This document shows positions 49,437 to 62,001 of a stretch of DNA of 64,000 bases, in pieces (position 1 is the stretch's first letter; every line of letters starts with the position of its first letter). The DNA is from Colletotrichum lupini (Eukaryota > Ascomycota > Sordariomycetes > Glomerellales > Glomerellaceae). A program made the position numbers and the translations under genes. The DNA is taken from assembly GCF_023278565.1 (NCBI RefSeq), contig NC_064676.1:62001-126000 (forward strand), in the 5' to 3' direction. The notes beneath the pieces are model-generated. The model saw only the letters and a program-made list of their open reading frames with translations. It was not told where the DNA came from and made no database searches.

Positions 49437-52400
49437 CCTAAGAGATCGCCTCATGAAAGCTTCTCGGCGATGACAGGCCAAAAGAGAAGCTCATAAGGGG
49501 CGGCTCGGCGTCGCTTTCGGAATTTCGGTTGATCTTAACAGCCTGTCGATTTCGAAGCTATCTCTCACAAACCCTTGAGATCTTCATCGCAGCATACGGA
49601 ACGTGGGTTGCGGATGGCACTTAGACGAAAAAACTAACGTCGCCCCATGTCCACGGAGAAATTGGTCGTACGGCTATGCGAAATGTGCAGCCCACGCAAG
49701 CGAACAGACAGCGCACAGGAAGCAGCAGGCACGTGAGGAATAAAGTTTAATGAGTGAAGTTGAGCGTCGCTCCAAACTCTAATAGAAGCACCAAGTGGTC
49801 CCCGATGTGGAAAAGGAGACAACGAGGATTCTTTCAGGAATTACAGGCTGGCTCGGTAGCATTCAACCGAGATTTGAAACAAGATAAAAAACATGCTCAG
49901 AAGAACTTGAAGCTCTTAGTCACCTATTACGGCTGGGTGGGAGGGCGATGAGTAGCCTCGACGGACTTTTTTTGAAGCCGATTTTCCTTTGGCTTGGTTG
50001 ATATGGACCAAAGTGGCACCCTTCTATGAGCGGCGCATACAAGTGCCATAAGCGCACCCGGCGGCTCTTCTAGAAAGAAGAGGGAGGAAACTTCTTCGCA
50101 AGGATTGTCACGTCATTTCCAAGAACGTACATAGATGATTGTGTAACCTTTGCTGGAGTCATGTCCTCGTACCCACGATGGGGAAATTTCCACAATGTGC
50201 CATAACGTCGGTAACGTACTTCCTTTCAAGCGCTCGGCTAACCGTGTCGTTGCGAGTCAGAAGGTATCATTGGAGGCGGCTGGGCGAGATCTTGTTTCTC
50301 GCGCGACGAAGTGCGAGCTCGTGGCGAACAGGGTTAATCGTTATGGCGATGATGAGTTCATAGTCACATCTTTTGCTTTCTCTCGTAACGACGGCTTGTC
50401 CACTACCTTGCTCAGAGTGCACCGTAAGTATTTTCCTTATTCAGAAATTCAAAAAAAACCTTCTTAATTGCTGTGATCGCACAGACAATTGTCAACTACG
50501 GAGTACCTAACCTATCTTGCTGGAACTTGTCGTTGGGAAGACAACTGACGCAACCTGCCTCTCGTCAGACTGGAAAGTGCAGGAGACGCCCGTAATTTCA
50601 TGTCAATTCATAAGCCTTGACCTTTCAGTGGTCTAATTGTTTTCGCTTGTAATGATGGAACCCGCGGGCGCCCGCGCGCTTACAGCACCACTGTCTCGCT
50701 TGTTGTTCTATTGACATGGAAGTCTCGGGGGGGTTCACGATATTGGCGTCCGTCGGCGACACCGCTCAGCCCCGTAATGGACATGAAAATGAACCCGATT
50801 TAAGATTCGGAGCAATCTTTCTCTCTTTATCGGACTCGGCCGGTTGAGTTATGTAAGGTACGAATACGGCATGGAAACCACACCGTCGGCGATCTCAATC
50901 CAGCAAGGCTCTGCCAGATGCCACACCGGGCGCTGTTCAATTCGTAGGGCACTGGGCAAATGGCTGGATATCCGGGATAAATCTTGCATAGAACCCGCGA
51001 TCGAGCAGAAATTTACCCAGCACTCCCTCTAACACGGGGATTTGCGGAGTACGTCAATACGCACACGCAAGACTTTAAAAGCTGTTCCATTTATACTATA
51101 ATAAAGTTCTCACTTGGTGGCTTGTGGTCCGCCCAAAACAACAGGGGTGCACTGACCAGCCACCTCCTAAGTGGAGAGGTATTGTGACTATTGTCTCTCT
51201 TGTCTCGTAAATCTGAATGCAGATGTAAGCCTTGAAAGGTAAATCGAAACGTAGACACATATCCGAGCGGGAGCCCGCGATTGCGCGGCAATTCAGAGGT
51301 TGACAGGTCAAGATGCGGACTTATCAATAGCCGATGAGGTGGAAGACGGTGGCGGAAAGCTAGATAGATCGTTGCGGTCTTTTGACGCGCTTGTTCTCGT
51401 TTTCGCTGTCACAATTGTCCAGGAGAAAAATGACATGGCGAAGCAATATTCGCCGCCAAGGCTATCAGTCAGCTTTGCGGACCCAAGACTGATAGGAATT
51501 AAGTCCTGACAGCAGCCGCAGCACCCAGACTGTCGGGCAAAATGCATCTGCAAAACATCATGAACGCCGCGTGACCCTCCAAGTCGAGGGTTCTGGCCAG
51601 ATTGTATCCACCTAATCGACAAACGAGGAGTATTGGGATGACGATCTCGGACGCTGTGGATTACAATGGTCTAAAAGCCGTTTTCGAAGGCCCACGCACA
51701 GCGGGCGTCGCGCGTGAATGCTTGAAGATGAACTCTCACCCCTGATATATCAATAGCCTGTTCACACCTAGCGGGTGATCGTCGCCTTCAATTCAAGATG
51801 GATCCACGGCGGTTTCAATACCGTGAAAACTTTTTGCCAAGAACTCGATGAACACCCAACGCCACTCTCGTCCATGATACCTGATTGCATATCACAACTT
51901 GTATGCATCCTCAGTACTTGCAAATGCATTGGTGCCCGACTGCAACAATGAAAGGCTAAGGTACAATGAAACCGATATCATCATGCGATCTTCGTCAATT
52001 GCGATAGTTGCCACAGATCCGTATCTGATTGATAAGCTGAGCTTTAACTAGCACGACATTGTTCCGCAGCTGCCGTTACGTGGGCAGACTCTCTATTTCT
52101 GGCGCGGTCGAGGCTGACAAGCGAAGAGGGCAGAATTCAACTTGTGGCGTGTTGGAGAAGAACAGGGGCACTTCCGAAACCTACTACTTCTCTTGATTTC
52201 CTATTCCGATGCAGCTCATCGGGATCGAGGTAACAACGAAAGCGACCATTGTCTATCAATCTTAGTTGAGATGATTTCTACCATAATCATTCCTATCTCA
52301 AGGGCATATGCAACGTATCCGCGCCTCTTTTCACATTGTGACCAGAGCCTCACTCGCAGATGAAATGAAAGGCCCATTTCCTGTGGCTCACGGAGAGACT

Positions 52401-52796
52401 GACGGAGACGTGGTTCATCAGTTGTGTCATGTGAGCACACAAGTGACATGCTAGAAAGGAGTTCATGTAAGGTCAAGCATAACGGTAGACCAGACAGTAC
52501 GGTGATGTCAATTGGGATCAGATGAGGATGCACAGACGAGTGTCAGAGTATTCCAATACAGCTCCCTTCTCAACCGTTGCGGTTGAGTGCACTCGTGACC
52601 TCTACCCATGAGCATTCCTCAGTTTTTATCACACGCCTGGTCTAACTCGAATTCCGAGCCTCGAGGGAACGGTTAAGACACGAGTTTCATGAAATCATCG
52701 TTACTATCCCCTGCGCACTGGCGTAGCAAAAATAGATATCCCATCAATTGCTAGGCCAGCACCGTACGTAGTATCTTAAGGTATGTTGACTAATTA
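49437..52796. other. Gene-free GC-normal island
   Basis: About 3.4 kb between two RIPed elements. I see no exon chain, tRNA or rRNA. Short frames (50139-50363, 51300-51622, 52142-52533 and others) overlap on both strands and match nothing known. A GC-rich inverted stretch CCCGCGGGCGCCCGCGCGC occurs near 50660. Confidence 0.5.
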
Positions 52797-53001
52797 TGTC
52801 GGATTGGAAGTCTAATTTAACCGCGGCATACAGCCGACTGCGCAGGGGCTAATTAGGGGCCCTATTTACGATTATCGTAGCTAGCCTAACCTACGGTTAG
52901 AACCTCCTTTTTATACTTACTACGTAGATATTTATATAATTTAATTAATCTTTTTATTAACTACGGTTCGAACTAACTACTTTATAATAGGGATACTAAT
53001 A
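52797..53001 (+). repeat. 5' LTR, copia copy 3
   Basis: 205 bp, starting TGTCGGATTGG and ending GATACTAATA. Its first 65 bases are nearly un-RIPed, as in the 5' LTRs of the other two copies. Confidence 0.92.
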
Positions 53002-55139
53002 CTAATTAGTAATTAAATTCTATTATTATAAATTAGTAAAGTATCTCGCTATATAAAAGAGACGACCTCTTAATATTATATAGGATAAGAAATTCGTACT
53101 AATTAACCTTACGGAAGTAGACAAAAAAGGAAGCGATTTTTAAATACTATACGGAATTAAGTAATCGTAGCCCTTTACTACTTACGAGAAGTTAATATTT
53201 ATTATATTAAACTACGTTAATTAACGGAACTACTTAAGCGACTAGCCTTTTACTATCGCCTTAAGTAGCTTTTTTACTAAACGACTTTTCTATAGCCGGC
53301 CCGTAATTAGAAATTAACTAGTTAAATTAGTAAAAGTATAGTATAAAAGAGTATTGCGTAATTAAAAAAAGGGATCTCTAAACGTAGACATTCTTATTTA
53401 GTAATAAAGGTAACCCTATAGGAGTTATTAAGCTAAGAGATTTATAGTATATAAGAAAGTTTATTATTACGAAGATTTTATAAATACGACCTTAAGCCCG
53501 TAATTTAAATAACCTCCTTATAGCTCCCTTAACTACCCCCTAGGTATTACTTAGGAATATAATATAAAGGATAGTTTAATAAAAGAGGAGGGGATTTAAA
53601 GGTCCTAATAATATTAAGCTAAGAATATTATAGATCTCGGAGATTAACTTAAAAAAAAGGCGGCTATTTTAAAATAGTCCTATAACTTCTTACTAAAGTT
53701 ATTATTAGCTTAAGAAAAGGCTAAAAAGATAAGGATTTAAGAGAAAAAAAAAGAATCTTCTAAAGGGCTATTAAAAGGCTTCTTTTTTATACTAGCTCTT
53801 AGTACGAGATTACTAATTTTAAGAAATTAATAAAAAAAGCTATTTAGAGATTATAGAGAGTACGAGGCTTAAGAAGCTAGAAGTATATAGGATAACGGAA
53901 TTCGGTAATTAGTAAAGATTCCGAGACTAATTACTATATCTTTTTATAATAATATAAATATTTATTATTATTATTATTAAAAAGAACTACTAAAACCTAC
54001 TCTTTTATATTAAATAAAAAGGAGGATCTTAAAAAGTACGATAGTTAGCGATTTAAAAAAGTAGTAATAATCGTTAAAAATAATAAAAACGAGAGTAGTA
54101 GCGAGATAGTAAGAGGAAGCGGGAATCTCCTAAACCTTAATAAATTCGTTAAGTAGCGAAAGTATAGATTTATTACGATTAGCGCGCGGATTAAATATAT
54201 CCTTATTAAAATTAAATATACTAGCGACTACTAAAACGGGTATAAACTAAAGTACGACCCTTAGCGAGTTAGGGTAAAGAAAAAAAGAACGAAACCTAAT
54301 CCTAAATAGAATCCTAATCCCTTATAAATAAGTAAATATTAACCCGGATTATTAGGGGACGTAAATATATAGAATCGTAAATTAGCTTAATAATAAGTAA
54401 ATTAACGCGGTATTAATCTATTTAACTAAGGTTTACGAAAAAAAGGGGCTATAGAGGTAACCCCTATTTTATAAAATCGCAAACGACTTTAGTTACTAAC
54501 TAGATAAATAGTTCGTAAGCGTAAGCTTAAGAATCGTAAAAATAGTTAATAAATTCCTCTATAAGCGAGGGGTATTATTAGCGTAATTATAATTACGAGA
54601 GCTATATAAAATACTAATAGTAATAATTATAAAGGAGGAATTCGTATTATAAAACTAAATATAGGTTAATAAAGCGTATAATTACTTTAACGAATTTAGA
54701 AAAAGGGTAAACGACCTAGATTTCCTCCTTATAATTACTAACGGAAATCTATTATTATAAAAGGATATACCGGGGCAAAATATAGTACTAGAAGTACGAT
54801 AATTAATAATTCTACTTATTTCGATTTATAACTTATTACCGCTATTAATACGAAATTCGGCGCCGATCGGCTAATAAAAAAGGAGGTAAACGACCCGAAG
54901 TTATTAATAATATATAGTAACGTAGGGTTCGTATATAAATACTAAAAATCTAGTAGCGAATACGAGGTAATTTATAAACCTTAAAAAGATCTTTTTAAAA
55001 AAGAAATTATACTCTAGGGGGAAGTATAAGGTCTTATAAAAAACCCTAACGATATTTTATAATTATTACGAAAAAGTCGGAATTAGGGAACACTAGTACT
55101 ATTTAGTAATTAATATCATACTTATAAGCAAAGCCTTTA

Positions 55140-58100
55140 ATTACTACTACGAAGTAGTATATAATCTCGATTAAAACGACTTTTTTAGTATAATTAACGT
55201 AATTTAAAGCCGCTTCGAGACCTACGATAGGAACCTAGAGCTCCTATCTAAGCTACGAGCGATTTCTTTCGTATTTATAACTAGGATAATAAAGGGTAAA
55301 TCGTAAGTAAAGATCCTTAAAGAGCTTATTAATCGAATTAATAAGCTAGCGAAAACCTAGCTAAATAAGGGGATAAACGAGTAGAAAATTAAATATCTCT
55401 ATACCGTAGTTTAGCGTATATTAAAAATAAAAATAACCTTATACTAAGTACTTAAAAACTACGAGACGCTCTACTTAAGGCTAAGATCTAACTTTAATAT
55501 TAAAATAAGAATACTACGCTAAACCTACTTCTAAGTATATAATAGCCCTTATTAATAATATTAAGTTAATTAAATATATATAAAAAAAAAAAAGAGGCTA
55601 AATACGGTAATTGCTAGTAAAGAGGCCCAGATTCGTTAAATAGGTAGAGATTTAACTTACGGGTAGGGTAATAAAAAAAGTAATATTATATTTATAAAAA
55701 GGATAAATATTAGTTAAATAACTACTCTAAAGAAGAGCGTATTAAATCGTACGAATAGTATAAAAAGTCGAGGGTAATAAACGGCAAAACTAGCCCTCGT
55801 TAGTTTAACTAATTCTTTATTATATATAAGGGCAGATCCGGGGGTATAGAACCTAGCGACGGTAGCTAAAGTAGTAGCTTAAAATATATACCCCTTATAA
55901 AAATTCGGAAAATAAAGAAGATCTTACCCCCTATACTAACAAATTAAATTATAATAAAATTAACGATATTAACTACTCTTTTTTTGCCCCGTTAGCCTCT
56001 AGAGAATATACGAAGTTAAACGAATAAAAAGTAGTAAAAGCTCTTGATAAATAAGCTTTTATTTATAAATAGTAAGGGAAGGTCCCTTAGATAACGGATA
56101 TAGAGGCGGCTAAAAAGGTAAATTTAATAAGGCTAAAGCCTATTTTCTTAATAATTAAAGAGAAGACGCTATTTTTTTTAATATTTAAAGAAAAGGAATA
56201 TAATACTAAGTAAATCTAAAAGTAGCTAGAGGGGTCCTTTTTATATTACTTAGATCCCTCGAATACTAAGCTCGTATAAGTATTTTATATAAATAAAAAG
56301 TATAGCCTAGACGATTTTTATAAGATTATCCTAGATACTAGGGTATCGTAATAATTAACTAAAAGAAAAGGGCAATTCTAAGCGCTATAAAAGATCGTAT
56401 TAATAATACTTAATACGTTAATAGCGAGTATTATAAAGATTAGTTTCGGCCTAAGTAAGGAAATCGTCGCCCTAGGTATAATAAAAGTAGAGATATACTT
56501 TAGAACGATAACTTTTTATATTTTACCTATTAATACCCTATTTCTTTTATATTTAAAAGATATAGATCGACTAAGTATTATATTTAATAATATAAAAAAT
56601 AAAATCTCTAGCGGTAAGTACTTCGAAATAGTCGAATAACGATAGGGGTATATATTTATAAAGCTTACTAATAATACGAAGTTAATTAATTACTTAATAA
56701 AAAGTAAGCTTAAAAGACTATATTAGAGATTTGGGTACCCGTCGGTTACGAGGCTATATAACTTCCTAAAGTAATTAAGTAATAATAATATCGAAATAGG
56801 GGCGCTAGAGTAGTTAATAAAAGTATACTATTAATACTAAATAAATACGCAAAGCCCACGCAGATTTAAGTTTAAATTGCGTAATAAGCTTAACTTTAAC
56901 TAAGAAATCGTCGTCGATATTTTTTATTTAAATAGTTAGCTAGTACTATATATAATTAACATAGCTATATCTTTTTAAGTAGGGCAATTCCTCTAGGATT
57001 TATAAATAAAAATAGTATAAGTAGCCCTATAAAAAAGCTAGATTAATATATACTAAGGACCGCTAGATAGTATTAAAACCGACGCTAGTACTAGCTTTAA
57101 ATCGGTAGAATTTAAGGATAATACGACGGCTTATAGTATATAGCTAAAAATCGTACTTATTAAAGCGCACTATAATATTAAAAAAGTAAAAAGGGCACAC
57201 TAATAGTTAAAAAGGGCGTTTAGAATTATTAAAGAGGAAAATCCGGATTTTACTAACGACGAATGCCTCTAAATAGTACTTAAATATTATAACGATACTA
57301 TAAGGCCTAACGGACTTATATTAACGCTATTAATATTTAGAATATATCTAAGAACGACCTTAGCCTTATTACTATTACTAAGTATAAGCTAACGAGCCCA
57401 AGTAATTAAAAAAGTAATATAGGTATTACGCGAGGTAAGTATAAAAAAGTAAGTTAACGAGGTAATTACTATATATAATAAGCTTAATATAGAGGATAAT
57501 TTAGATATACCGCTAAATTCGGATATATAAATATAATACGAAATTACTTAATAATAAACTAGGCTATATAAGTTAATTTTTATTAACGAGCGCTCTTATA
57601 TAATTATAAGAGATTGCGACTAGCTACTTAAAGTATTAATTATAGTAGTTAGACCGTATTATATAGATCTTAACGAGGTAATTTCTAACCTATAAAAAGA
57701 AAAAGAGCTAGGGGAAACTATATAACTTATAATAGAGGCATAGGAAATTATCCTTAATAAAATCGTCGTAGTAGTATTAATAGATAATAAGGAAGAGGAA
57801 ATTATTAAAAGGGCACTAATACTACTAGCGAGACGTTATAAAAGGCTATAATAATAAGCCCTAACGTAGCAATTTATTACTAGTAACGAGGTAATTAATA
57901 CCTTTTATATAGTAAAAGAGAAAGCCGATTTCGAGTTAATAATTAAACTATATAAAAAAAGCGTAATTATAACTATTAAAAAGCTATATAAGGGATTAAA
58001 TCTTATCGAAGTAAATACTCTTTATAATCGAGGGGTCTATTAATTTATTTTATACGACTTAGAAAAATATATAAACCTCTATATATTTAAATTATAAATA

Positions 58101-58478
58101 GTTCGTAAGATTAAAAAAAAGGAATACTTTAGCTATATAAGAAGTTTAAATACGTAATTTAGGGATATAGCGACGTTAAAAAGGCGACGCTACTTATATA
58201 ATTACTTACTATATAGTACTATAGTTAACGATTAATAATAGTACTAATAGTATTGCTATAAAAAAAGGGATATGAGATTTAAAACCGTAATATTACCTAG
58301 GCCTATACCTAATTAGCCATAGGGCTCATAAGGAAAATCCTAGCCTATTTACCGAAGGAAATAGCTAGTAAGTACTTAGAAAGCACGATTATTAAAGTAC
58401 TTAAGCTACTATATAGGCTCGCAAAATCGGGCACTTATTAATAGGCTACTTACTACGATTTTTATATTAATTAATTAT
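55140..58478 (+). pseudogene. Gag-pol polyprotein relic, copia copy 3
   Basis: Gag begins to be readable near 55145 (YYEVVYNLD..). Integrase (about 56890-57700) and RT (from about 57890, with the LPKEIAS segment near 58350) follow as in copy 1. The relic has stops at Gln and other RIP positions. It ends abruptly in the RT region at the nested insertion. Confidence 0.75.
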
Positions 58479-58992
58479 TGTTACGAAGGTAACTTTGTTT
58501 ACCTTATTATTCGCCTTATTATCAATATTACGTAAGCAAACTATATACCATATTAATCTACGATTTCTGTAGATTATTATAGGTATTGATTATGTAAGCA
58601 ATACTGCTTATATAAGCTTACGTGAGCAGTGGAAAGTACTGGAAGATAACTGAATAATCTGGAATTTACTCGAGGCGGAATTACGTACTACGATTACGCA
58701 TTCACTTACGTATATGCTTATTAATTATATCATAATTAATAAGCAATGGAATATTCTAGTAGGAGGTTTTTATGCCTATATGTAGGCGTGTATTTGCCTA
58801 CCTAGACCTTTCGTTAAGCAAGCAACTTCTCATATAGTAATTCAACTATATTACTCTCTTTATTACAAAAACCTCTTTTATATACGCTTATTTCCCCTAT
58901 ATTCATATATTCTTGCTTCTATATGAATATTCACTTTTCATATTCTATATAAGAATATCCCGCATTACCTCGTTAAAGCTATACGTGCTAGA
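58479..58992 (+). repeat. 5' LTR of young copia element
   Basis: The left end is exact. The right end (about 514 bp long) is inferred from the primer binding site that follows, because the 3' LTR copy is cut by the window. The inferred end ..GCTAGA is not a perfect CA, so it may be off by a few bases. Confidence 0.65.
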
Positions 58993-59006
58993 GGTTATGA
59001 GCCCAG
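58993..59006 (+). other. Primer binding site, initiator Met half-tRNA
   Basis: GGTTATGAGCCCAG is complementary to the anticodon stem-loop of initiator tRNA-Met (CAT anticodon inside), the internal priming known for Ty5 and Drosophila copia. The tRNA sequence is from general knowledge. Confidence 0.65.
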
Positions 59007-59463
59007 TTATTATATAACTGAGGTTTTATTTACTTAAGTGAATATTATTCACTTATCCGAGCTCTTCTATTTTTATTTGCCTATATTATACCTATTATCA
59101 TTTAGGTATATGCCTTTATCCGGTATATGCATATCCATATATCGAGATACCTTACTCCGCCCAAAATCACTTTTTCGAATTCGAAAATTCGAAATCGACC
59201 TTTATATTTAATAAAGGATTTATATATATAAAAAGGCAGACGAAGTGTAAGCCCTTTTTATACTATATACTTACTTTTATTAAATATCTATTTATAAGAA
59301 AAGGAAGTCAAAATAGACTTTTTCTTATATATATTTTTAGACTTGAAATAAGTCTATTTTCAAGCTTAAAAACAAGCTTGAATTCTAAGCTTAAAGTAAG
59401 CTTATTTATACTAGGAACAATACTAGTATATATTTATATTATATATATTCTAAAATATATATA

Positions 59464-62001
59464 ATGGCGGATATTATTAAGGCAATTACAGGCTGCCTTA
59501 TGCCTGAAAATCAACGCCTAAAAGGTAGTCAAAATTGGACTACTTGGCTTTCTACTCTTCATATTTATCTTCGACTTTTGAAATTAAATACCTATTTCGA
59601 AGTTGAAAACGAATATGAAAATATTACTGAAGAGCAAAAAACCCAATCCTTATTATTAATAAGGCAAAATATTCAACCTGAGCCTCTTTCACTTATTTTT
59701 GATCAAATTGATCCAAAAGAGGCTCTCAATACCCTTAAAGCATCCTATGAGGGTACAGGACCAGTTCTACGTCAACAATTATACCTCGAATTCCACGCTA
59801 TTAGATTGGAGCATTTTAATAGCTTAAATGAGTTTATTAGCTCATTTAAAAGCTATATTTCCAAATTAAAAAGCGTAGGAGCTATTATTGAGGATATAGA
59901 CCAAAAAACGGTCTTTATATCAGCCCTAACTAATATCTTTCCGATTTGGGCTGATCGTCAAAGGTCTAATTTAAGACTTAAAGAGCCCCCTACTTTAGAG
60001 GCTCTTATTACGGATATATTAGACGAAAATAGGAGAGAAATCGATACTCCTATGTCTAGTAATACTATTAAGAGTAATAAATACTCTCGAAATAAGTATA
60101 ATAAGTCTAAGACTTATTATAAGCAAAATACCAACCCAAATACCAACCCAAATAAGCCCTCAAATTACCCAAATAAGCCCTCAAATAAGCCCTCATATCA
60201 ACCCAAACCAAACCAACCCCGAAACCAGCCCCGAAACCAACCAAACCAGCCCAATCTTTTTACGAAAAACCAACGCCCACATGGAGATTTGAACCCTCAG
60301 CCCTTACAATCAAGGAATTATATGGTTAGTGGTTCCGACCACTATACCATAGACCCACTTGATGAAAATTATCAACCTTTTCTCCCTCATATATTACCCA
60401 ACTCGACTCCAAATGATAATTTGGGCCTTTCGGGAGAAAATACCAATAATTCGGCTAATATGGGCACAAATACAACTGAAAGGTGGTTGTATGATACGGG
60501 TTCAACAGTCCATATTACTAATAGTATGGATTTATTCGAAAATTTCGATAATAGGGACAATTTACCCCCTATTCGAACCGGAGCTGGCCCAGTTTACCCA
60601 CAGGGTATTGGGGACTTAATTTTACCTATCTATTTACGGGGTAAAATTATACCTATAAGGTTAAAAAATACCTTATATATTCCAGAATTCCCACTTAATA
60701 TCTTTTCAGGTATATTACACTACAAAAATGGTGGATATATTGAAAAGAATTATTTAGTGGATTCTGAGGGCAATGTATTTGCTTATTTGGATTTCAAAAG
60801 GCATGGATTTTTCCTTAATATTGCTTGGAAAAATCGAAGGCCTACTACAGGGTACCAACAAAACGATTTGGACCCTAAAAATCAGTATTTGGATCTAAAA
60901 AATATTTTAGAATCCATTCAAAATTCTCTTCATAATATTACTATTAATAATAGTAATATAGAGAAAAATACTGATTATTTATCTGAAAATTCAGATAATC
61001 AGGCCTATTCAATCACCCAGGAATGGCACGAAAAATTAGGTCATCCTTCTTACCCTTATTTATTAAAAACTGCGAAAATAACTAAGGGAATTCCTTTAGA
61101 CAAATTAAAGGAAAAAGACCTAAATTGCCCGAGCTGTACTACAGCTAAGTTAACTAGGCAACAGCCTAAAATTAACTATAATCGGGCATTATTTCCACTA
61201 GAAAGGGTCTGTATTGATACAGTTAAAATTACCCCTACTACTATTAGTGGAAATAATTACGCTATTCCGTTTACGGATGATTTTACTGGTTTTCGAGATG
61301 TTGAATTCTCAAAAACCAAAGAGAATATAATTAATATTCTCAAAAACAAACTGGAATTTTATTTTAACCAGTTTAATTCCTACCCTAAGTATATACGCTT
61401 AGATAATGGTACGGAATTCAATATAGGGGAATTATTACCCTATATTAACGAAAAAGGCATTATTTTAGAGCCTTCCACGCCCTATACGCCCGAGCAAAAT
61501 GGTATAGCCGAAAGGACTAATAGGGCCCTTATCGAAAAGGCTAGAACTATTTTATTAGCAGAGAAATTACCCCTATATTTATGGGACGTAATTTTGAAAG
61601 AATTAACTAAATTAGTTAATTTTACCGCTAATATACGCCTTGAAAAGACCCCTATCGAGGCTTTTCTCGATTATTTCTTCCCAAAAAGAAATAATAAGCC
61701 GGATTTATCTAATCTAAGAAAAATCGGCTCTAGGGTACTTATTTATTACCCTACTCAAAAGCGAGTCACTTCGAATAAAATGTATACCTATACTCAAAAT
61801 GGTATATATTTAGGAAAAGAAGGTAATAATATATATGTTATATATTGCCCTTCTAATCCTTTTCGATCTCGATTATTACGGACTTCGCATATTCGATTTA
61901 TTCAAAATAATAGAATAGAGGGGGTAGAAAGCGTAAATCCTCCTTTATATTCTAAAATTTTGATAAAATCGAAGATATTCAGGAAATACCTTCTAAAATA
62001 G
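59464..62001 (+). CDS. Copia gag-protease-integrase polyprotein
   Basis: An uninterrupted frame of 845 aa from ATG 59464. Residues 1-200 are a copia-type gag (UBN2-like, QNWTTWLSTLHIYLR). Residues about 215-275 are an Asn/Pro/Lys/Gln-rich tract in place of a CCHC zinc knuckle. The protease has W-L-Y-D-T-G-S (Asp344). The integrase zinc motif is H522..H527..C555-x2-C558. The integrase core has Asp585, Asp647 and Glu683, that is D-x61-D-x35-E, all present. The frame ends at TAG 61999-62001 with an extra tail after the integrase C-terminus, because the RT continues in the -1 frame. It makes capsid, protease and integrase, so it may be translated as it is. Confidence 0.93.
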   Translation: MADIIKAITGCLMPENQRLKGSQNWTTWLSTLHIYLRLLKLNTYFEVENEYENITEEQKTQSLLLIRQNIQPEPLSLIFDQIDPKEALNTLKASYEGTGPVLRQQLYLEFHAIRLEHFNSLNEFISSFKSYISKLKSVGAIIEDIDQKTVFISALTNIFPIWADRQRSNLRLKEPPTLEALITDILDENRREIDTPMSSNTIKSNKYSRNKYNKSKTYYKQNTNPNTNPNKPSNYPNKPSNKPSYQPKPNQPRNQPRNQPNQPNLFTKNQRPHGDLNPQPLQSRNYMVSGSDHYTIDPLDENYQPFLPHILPNSTPNDNLGLSGENTNNSANMGTNTTERWLYDTGSTVHITNSMDLFENFDNRDNLPPIRTGAGPVYPQGIGDLILPIYLRGKIIPIRLKNTLYIPEFPLNIFSGILHYKNGGYIEKNYLVDSEGNVFAYLDFKRHGFFLNIAWKNRRPTTGYQQNDLDPKNQYLDLKNILESIQNSLHNITINNSNIEKNTDYLSENSDNQAYSITQEWHEKLGHPSYPYLLKTAKITKGIPLDKLKEKDLNCPSCTTAKLTRQQPKINYNRALFPLERVCIDTVKITPTTISGNNYAIPFTDDFTGFRDVEFSKTKENIINILKNKLEFYFNQFNSYPKYIRLDNGTEFNIGELLPYINEKGIILEPSTPYTPEQNGIAERTNRALIEKARTILLAEKLPLYLWDVILKELTKLVNFTANIRLEKTPIEAFLDYFFPKRNNKPDLSNLRKIGSRVLIYYPTQKRVTSNKMYTYTQNGIYLGKEGNNIYVIYCPSNPFRSRLLRTSHIRFIQNNRIEGVESVNPPLYSKILIKSKIFRKYLLK
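60284..60352 (-). other. Antisense tRNA-like sequence (A-box/B-box) within gag
   Basis: The minus strand carries TGGTATAGTGG (60349-60339, A-box-like) and GGTTCAAATCT (60295-60285, B-box-like) in tRNA order and about tRNA spacing, but I could not close a full cloverleaf. It looks like a decayed tRNA gene inside the coding frame, translated in sense as HGDLNPQPLQSRNYMVSGSD. Function unknown. Confidence 0.4.

Larger units (their letters stand above)
52797..58478 (+). mobile_element. RIP-degraded Ty1/copia LTR retrotransposon, copy 3 (interrupted)
   Basis: Same family as 9729-16518. It begins with a 205-bp 5' LTR (52797-53001) and runs through gag, protease, integrase and most of the RT region until 58478, where a young copia element is inserted. 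The remaining RT, RNase H and 3' LTR should lie beyond the window. The stretch 53310-53905 differs from copy 1 and is longer. Confidence 0.9.
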
